Shown here in pieces: positions 62,357 through 64,000 of a stretch of DNA of 64,000 nt. Origin of the DNA: Neorhodopirellula lusitana. Its GTDB lineage: Bacteria > Planctomycetota > Planctomycetia > Pirellulales > Pirellulaceae. The stretch spans positions 806,001-870,000 of the forward strand of contig NZ_FXUG01000001.1 of assembly GCF_900182915.1 (NCBI RefSeq), given 5' to 3'. The stretch's first letter is position 1, and the number at the start of each line of letters is the position of its first letter. The translations under genes and the position numbers were made by a program. Below the pieces are notes generated by a model. It saw only the letters and a program-made list of their open reading frames with translations, was not told the origin of the DNA and searched no databases.

Positions 62357-63631
62357 ATGGCGAAAAAGAAAGGGCCTGAAAGTCCCGACGAACAACCAAA
62401 AGTTCGGATAGCCGCACCCAAGAATCGACCGTTGCAAATCCGCTACTTCTGCCACCGTGAGAACCGCGAGATTCGGATCTCGGTTGGTAGCAGAAACATG
62501 GAGGACGCGGAACGTTTGAAAAAGGAAATCGAAGCAAAACTCCTGTTGGGAATTGAAGTTCGAAGCGACAAGAAGATTGTTCTCGGCCCTGAAATGGAAT
62601 GGGATCAGTTTCGAGAGCAGTACACCACGCAACACCTGAACTCCCTTCGCGACAAAACTGCCGAAGACGCCGAGAGTCGACTCGACATTGCCACGAGGAT
62701 CATCAAGCCAAAAACACTGGGGGCCATGGCGGAACCATCTAGTCTTCAACGGCTTCAGTCGAGACTGCTAGCAGGAGAGCAAAGCATGAGAGGCAAACCA
62801 CGGTCATCGCACACGGTGCGGGGGTATATGAAGAGTATCGTCTCGGCTTTGAACTGGGCGTATTACCAAGACTGGCTAACCAACGCGCCCAAGACTCCAC
62901 GTATCAAAGTCTCCAAACGCAAGGCCATGAAGGGCCGCCCCATCACCGAAGCTGAGTTCAAGGCGATGCTGGCGGTGACGTCGGCTGTCGTTGGCGATGA
63001 AGCTGCGGAATCGTGGAAGCTGCTACTTCACGGTTTGTGGGAATCGGCTCTACGCATCGAGGAACTGATGAACGTCTCGTGGGATCGCGAGGGAGCAATC
63101 ATTCCCCAATGGACGAAAGGTGAGTTTCCTATCCTGCGGATACCAGCCGCGATGCAAAAGAACGATACCGATGAAGACATTCCGCTGTTGCCTGGGTTCG
63201 AAAAGTTGATGCTCAAGACTCCAGCCGATCAACGAAGCGGATGGGTATTTGAGCCCGTGTCATTGCAGGTTCAGTATGGTGGCAAACCAAACTACCCGAG
63301 ACTGGAGTCAGGCTGGGTAGGAAAAGTCATCAGCAAGATCGGCAAAAAGGCCAACATTGTTGTCGCACCCGAGGACAAGAAGACGGGGTTGCCTGCCAAA
63401 TTCGCATCTGCTCACGATCTGCGTCGCTCCTGCGGACAACGACTTCGAAACGCTGGCGTACCACCCTTGGTGATCTGCCGAATCATGCGGCACTCGTCGT
63501 GGGAAACCACTCGGAGACACTACGCTCCGGGCGACATCCAGCGGGAAGCCGAGATTCTGAAGCGGACTTTATTGGGCGACGAAACGCCAAACCCTGACCC
63601 AACGGATGAAGAAGTTGATTCGGGCAGCTAG
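62357..63631 (+). CDS. Tyrosine recombinase/integrase at the right end of the island
   Basis: The product is 424 residues. The core-binding domain spans about residues 85-190. The catalytic domain has ESALRIEELMNVSW with the first Arg near residue 232, HDLRRSCGQRLRNAG with H-x-x-R near 353, and IMRHSSWETTRRHYA with the final His and Tyr (about 388). The acidic tail ends DETPNPDPTDEEVDSGS. Unlike the integrase at 28505, its end is not translated tRNA sequence, so it uses a different target. It probably mobilises the island to its left; the other end is not found. Confidence 0.93.
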   Translation: MAKKKGPESPDEQPKVRIAAPKNRPLQIRYFCHRENREIRISVGSRNMEDAERLKKEIEAKLLLGIEVRSDKKIVLGPEMEWDQFREQYTTQHLNSLRDKTAEDAESRLDIATRIIKPKTLGAMAEPSSLQRLQSRLLAGEQSMRGKPRSSHTVRGYMKSIVSALNWAYYQDWLTNAPKTPRIKVSKRKAMKGRPITEAEFKAMLAVTSAVVGDEAAESWKLLLHGLWESALRIEELMNVSWDREGAIIPQWTKGEFPILRIPAAMQKNDTDEDIPLLPGFEKLMLKTPADQRSGWVFEPVSLQVQYGGKPNYPRLESGWVGKVISKIGKKANIVVAPEDKKTGLPAKFASAHDLRRSCGQRLRNAGVPPLVICRIMRHSSWETTRRHYAPGDIQREAEILKRTLLGDETPNPDPTDEEVDSGS

Positions 63632-64000
63632 TACGAGTCAGTAGTGGTTTGAAGCATGATTTTTGGCTCTTCCGCCGAATCGGTGGGTGGAAACGTCTTG
63701 AGACCTGGTTGAATCGGGGGCAGTTCGTCGACCTCGGCTCGGTCTCAGCAGAATGGGACCGCCCCTCCCGCCGCGCCTTCGCATCGACCTTGGCCGGGCC
63801 AGTGTCAGGACGCTCCAACTGCACCCGGTGTCGGCCACCGGAGCGCGATAGCCAACTGGCGAAACCCACTACAGCATGATGAGCTTGTCGGGTTTCGTCG
63901 GCTCACGGTGCCTTGCCCTATGCGGACTCTCGCACGCTTGATTGCCTGTTGTTGAGTCCTGGAACTTTTTCTTCCTCAATGCGAAGCTTAATCTGCACGA
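63632..64000. other. Right edge of window, nothing recognised
   Basis: About 370 bases follow the integrase. They hold short overlapping frames but no domain or clear tRNA fragment. An attachment site may lie here but no matching repeat was found by eye. Confidence 0.4.

Noticed and set aside
63649..63879. Short overlapping ORFs on both strands after the last integrase
   Set aside because: They mirror each other and lack any domain or start context.

Overview
The window looks like a planctomycete chromosome (Pirellulaceae/Rhodopirellula-like). This is inferred from secreted proteins typical of that group (a PQQ-type propeller fused to an esterase, an EF-hand esterase, a DUF3500 protein), weak Shine-Dalgarno signals, frequent GTG/TTG starts, and a tyrosine integrase whose C-terminus is read through a tRNA-derived attachment site. 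No rRNA or complete species marker is present, so the assignment is an inference.

Region 1 (1-17100) is ordinary chromosome. It holds two overlapping membrane-anchored unknown proteins, a DUF3500 protein, a five-copy 21-bp tandem repeat between divergent genes, an EamA transporter, an SDR oxidoreductase, AraC and MarR regulators, the propeller-esterase and EF-hand esterase, a tRNA-Gly(TCC), a DsbA/DoxX redox pair, a broken gene with in-frame TGA codons, a macro-domain protein, a DEDDh exonuclease, a DUF4291 remnant and a DUF2256 zinc protein.

Region 2 (17124-29807) is a small integrative element of about 12.7 kb. It is bounded by a 15-bp direct repeat that is the 3' end of a tRNA. It carries unknown genes, a DUF3800 nuclease-like protein, a two-helix membrane protein with a possible sensor domain, a tightly overlapping chain of excisionase-like helix-turn-helix genes leading into a primase-polymerase, a zinc ribbon, and a tyrosine integrase at the right end.

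Region 3 (29840-39600) is a replication-type module built by duplication. Two copies share an iteron-like leader, a predicted structured RNA (same fold, different sequence), a small HTH gene with 269 identical bases, and a downstream protein that is full length with a DUF927-like ATPase in one copy and only the N-terminal domain in the other. Two primase-polymerase-like genes, each followed by a ribbon-helix-helix gene, flank a Dam-type methylase; the second primase copy has lost its catalytic acidic residues.

Region 4 (39585-63631) is a defence island. It begins with a type I restriction-modification system (hsdR-hsdM-hsdS) divergent from an XRE-type regulator whose start codon is separated from its frame by a ten-G tract. 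Next is a four-gene set: a TIR domain fused to a Septu PtuA-like ATPase, a PtuB-like HNH nuclease, an NdpA-like nucleoid-associated protein and a membrane protein. Then comes a cluster of DUF932, metallophosphatase, two PD-(D/E)XK nucleases, a WYL regulator, small unknowns and a beta-CASP metallo-beta-lactamase protein, followed by a third PD-(D/E)XK protein and an HTH-only paralogue of the WYL regulator. An excisionase-like gene and a second tyrosine integrase close the island. The last 370 bases hold nothing I can recognise.
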